DNA of 64,000 nucleotides from positions 1,550,001-1,614,000 of the forward strand of contig NZ_CP058988.1 of assembly GCF_019278565.1 (NCBI RefSeq). Reading direction: 5' to 3'. The notes under the pieces were generated by a model, which was not told the origin of the DNA, searched no databases, and saw only the letters and a list, made by a program, of their open reading frames with translations. Origin of the DNA: Cellulophaga sp. HaHa_2_95. Its GTDB lineage: Bacteria; Bacteroidota; Bacteroidia; Flavobacteriales; Flavobacteriaceae. This document shows positions 62,270 through 64,000 of the stretch, piece by piece. Numbering within the stretch: the first letter of the stretch is position 1; each line of letters starts with the position of its first letter. The translations under genes were made by a program, and so were the position numbers.

Positions 62270-64000
62270 ATGATTAAAAATACACTAGCATTAGTAGTCT
62301 TTATTTTTTGCGCGAGCTGGTCTCAAGCACAGATTCCGCTTCCTAAAAGTCAAGAATCAGGATATCCTCGTCTGTATGTCACACAAGATGAAAAAAAGGA
62401 TTTGCAAAAGACCCTAAAGAAAGAAGCCTGGGCCAATGAGGTGTTAGCAGGAATTCATAAACGAATAGATACCCATGTAGAACGCCATGTTGATGATCCA
62501 GAATGGATGGTTTCCCGTTTGCAAATGTATTGGAAAACAAAAGCAACCAATGTTTACGTTAATGGGGTAGATTATTCTCATGCAGATGGGGAAGCTCCTG
62601 TGCCTACAGTACGGTTTACGGGATCTCGAAATTCTGCTACCGCTTATGGTAAACCCGCTCTTGAAGATATTTTGCCTTATATGGATGATCCGCGTGGGTT
62701 ATACCTACCAAACCGAACTAAAGAAGGTAATCCTTTTGAGTGGGCAGAGCAATCGGAGACTGGTGGTATAATTATTTCAATTAATAGAGAGATAATGGGC
62801 TTAGGTAAAGAAGCTGCTTTTCTGTATTGGTTAGAGAATGATGATGCGTTTGCTAAGTTTTCTTTTGATTTGTTTGATACCTATATGATGGGTATGTCTT
62901 ACAGAAGCGAACCCATTGATATCTTAAATGGCCACATTCAAACCCTTGTGGGACTCACAAATTTTCAAGTAATACACGAAGGTACTTTGAGTGATATAGC
63001 TGAACTCTATGATTTTTTACACCCTTATATCGAAGCAAATTACCCTGAAAAGGTTGGTATGTATGATAAGACCATTAAAAAGTGGACAGATTTGGTAATT
63101 AAAAATGGCGTACCTCAAAATAATTGGAACCTTCATCAAGCAAATATCATTTTAAAAGCAGCGATGGTGCTGCAAGATAATAGCAATTATGAAGACAAAA
63201 AAGGACGCGAATACTACATCAATTATATATTGAATGTTACTTCTGCAAGACAATGGTCTTTAATCAAATTTATGGACTACGGTTATGATGAAAGTAATGG
63301 TGTTTGGAATGAATGTCCCGGATACTCTATAGGGGTAACAAAAAGTCTTACCAATTTTATTAGAGATTTTGACAATACTTTTGATCATAACATACTACCA
63401 TGTACTCCTGTAATGGAAAAAGCTGTAAAAATGTTGCCACAATATATATTCCCAAATGGTGAAATTGTTGCTTTTGGAGATAGCTATTATGGTCCACTAG
63501 ATACAGAAGCTATGAGTGATATGATTCGTATTGCTCAAAAAAATAAGGACACGAAACTAGAGGAAGAATTTACAGGCTTGTATCGCTTGTTTAATGATGA
63601 ATCAAAAAATTCAGACAAATTAAGAAAGCCTAAGGCCGAAATCGCTTCGTTTTTTGCGAGTAAACCTCTGGTATTGAATCCAAAGTATGGTAAAGGAAGT
63701 ATGGACGATTACATAACTCAAACTTTTTATGCTCCTAATGTCAGTTGGCATGTACAACGTATGGGAACAGGTAAAGATGGGATGATGGTATCGTTAAACG
63801 GATCATTAGGAAACCATATGCATGCCAATGGCATTAATATGGAATTGTACGGAAAAGGATTTGTGCAAGGAGCAGATCCAGGCAAGGGTGCAAATTATCT
63901 TCAACCTATTTATTTAGAATATTACTCACAGTTTCCTGCTCATAATACCGTGATGGTAGATGGTACCTCTTCATATACCGAAATGTTGAGTAACCATGCC
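62270..64000 (+). CDS. Heparinase II/III-like lyase-fold protein (copy 2), 3' end outside window
   Basis: 577 codons are visible before the window ends. Signal peptide VVFIFCASWSQAQ. It parallels the protein at 50208 throughout: WMVSRLQMYWKTKATNVY, GEAPVPTVRFTGSRNSATAY, MDDPRGLYLPN, GVPQNNWNLHQANIILKAAM, VWNECPGYSIGVTKSL and GNHMHANGINMELYGKG, ending in FPAHNTVMVDG. Divergence is spread over the whole length, which indicates an old duplication with probable difference in specificity. The YSVH block of copy 1 reads YSIGV here, so a possible catalytic His differs. Open at the right edge. Confidence 0.8.
   Translation, partial: MIKNTLALVVFIFCASWSQAQIPLPKSQESGYPRLYVTQDEKKDLQKTLKKEAWANEVLAGIHKRIDTHVERHVDDPEWMVSRLQMYWKTKATNVYVNGVDYSHADGEAPVPTVRFTGSRNSATAYGKPALEDILPYMDDPRGLYLPNRTKEGNPFEWAEQSETGGIIISINREIMGLGKEAAFLYWLENDDAFAKFSFDLFDTYMMGMSYRSEPIDILNGHIQTLVGLTNFQVIHEGTLSDIAELYDFLHPYIEANYPEKVGMYDKTIKKWTDLVIKNGVPQNNWNLHQANIILKAAMVLQDNSNYEDKKGREYYINYILNVTSARQWSLIKFMDYGYDESNGVWNECPGYSIGVTKSLTNFIRDFDNTFDHNILPCTPVMEKAVKMLPQYIFPNGEIVAFGDSYYGPLDTEAMSDMIRIAQKNKDTKLEEEFTGLYRLFNDESKNSDKLRKPKAEIASFFASKPLVLNPKYGKGSMDDYITQTFYAPNVSWHVQRMGTGKDGMMVSLNGSLGNHMHANGINMELYGKGFVQGADPGKGANYLQPIYLEYYSQFPAHNTVMVDGTSSYTEMLSNHA

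Noticed and set aside
1..64000. tRNA, rRNA, CRISPR arrays, transposases or integrases
   Set aside because: None recognised on reading both strands; all long frames are explained by metabolic, transport or regulatory genes.

Overview
The window is AT-rich, tightly packed DNA from a member of the Bacteroidota, most likely a marine, alga-associated Flavobacteriaceae (Cellulophaga/Zobellia/Maribacter-like). The evidence is two SusC/SusD pairs, a SusR-like sensor, many lipobox signal peptides, degenerate TAnnTTTG promoter boxes without strong Shine-Dalgarno sites, and a folP - DUF1599 - DoxX/BT_3928 - tpiA - prmA - clpS housekeeping block. The genus is an inference. I see no tRNA, rRNA, CRISPR array or insertion sequence.

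Layout. (1) 1-5261: housekeeping genes (folP fragment, DUF1599, DoxX-type membrane protein, tpiA, prmA, a HEIGH metallopeptidase lipoprotein, clpS). (2) 5262-19318: a beta-glucan (laminarin-type) utilisation locus with a SusR-like membrane sensor/regulator, SusC, SusD, a modular SusE-position lipoprotein, a modular GH16, a GH3 beta-glucosidase and a minimal GH16. (3) 19315-21399 (minus): a Gfo/Idh/MocA oxidoreductase and a two-part YeeE/YedE sulfur transporter. (4) 21533-26850: galactose block galK-galT-lacI (minus), a divergent Nudix-fold winged-helix regulator, and a GluP/FucP-type sugar transporter. A perfect 18+3+18 palindrome lies in the divergent galK/regulator promoter region. (5) 27089-35391: a second SusC/SusD pair followed, after a terminator-like hairpin, by a large FG-GAP/ASPIC surface lipoprotein. 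(6) 35421-42922 (minus): a complete non-phosphorylative L-fucose catabolic operon (transporter, mutarotase, fucose dehydrogenase, fuconolactonase, fuconate dehydratase, keto-deoxy-fuconate dehydrogenase, diketo-deoxy-fuconate hydrolase, L-lactate oxidising enzyme), with an AraC regulator upstream. (7) 44238-64000 (plus, running off the window): sugar porter, esterase, GH97, S1 sulfatase, heparinase II/III-like protein, esterase, GH141-type beta-helix protein with a PDZ domain, GH29 fucosidase, SGNH esterase carrying a GH29 C-terminal domain, DUF1080 protein, secreted FAD oxidoreductase, an apparently circularly permuted SGNH hydrolase, and a second heparinase II/III-like protein.

How they fit. 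Region 2 should bind and cut beta-1,3-glucan at the surface and finish it with GH3. Regions 5-7 look like one programme for a fucose-containing, probably sulfated, O-acylated and uronic-acid-containing algal polysaccharide. On that reading SusCD2 and the FG-GAP protein capture it, the sulfatase and esterases remove decorations, heparinase-like lyases and GH141/GH29/GH97 break it down, and the fucose operon takes released L-fucose to pyruvate plus L-lactate and then pyruvate. The substrate is inferred from enzyme families only.

The most unusual items are the permuted SGNH hydrolase (61533-62261), the GH29-domain/SGNH fusion (57790-58743), the PDZ-tailed GH141 protein, the secreted FAD/DUF1080 pair, and the Nudix regulator with its palindrome.
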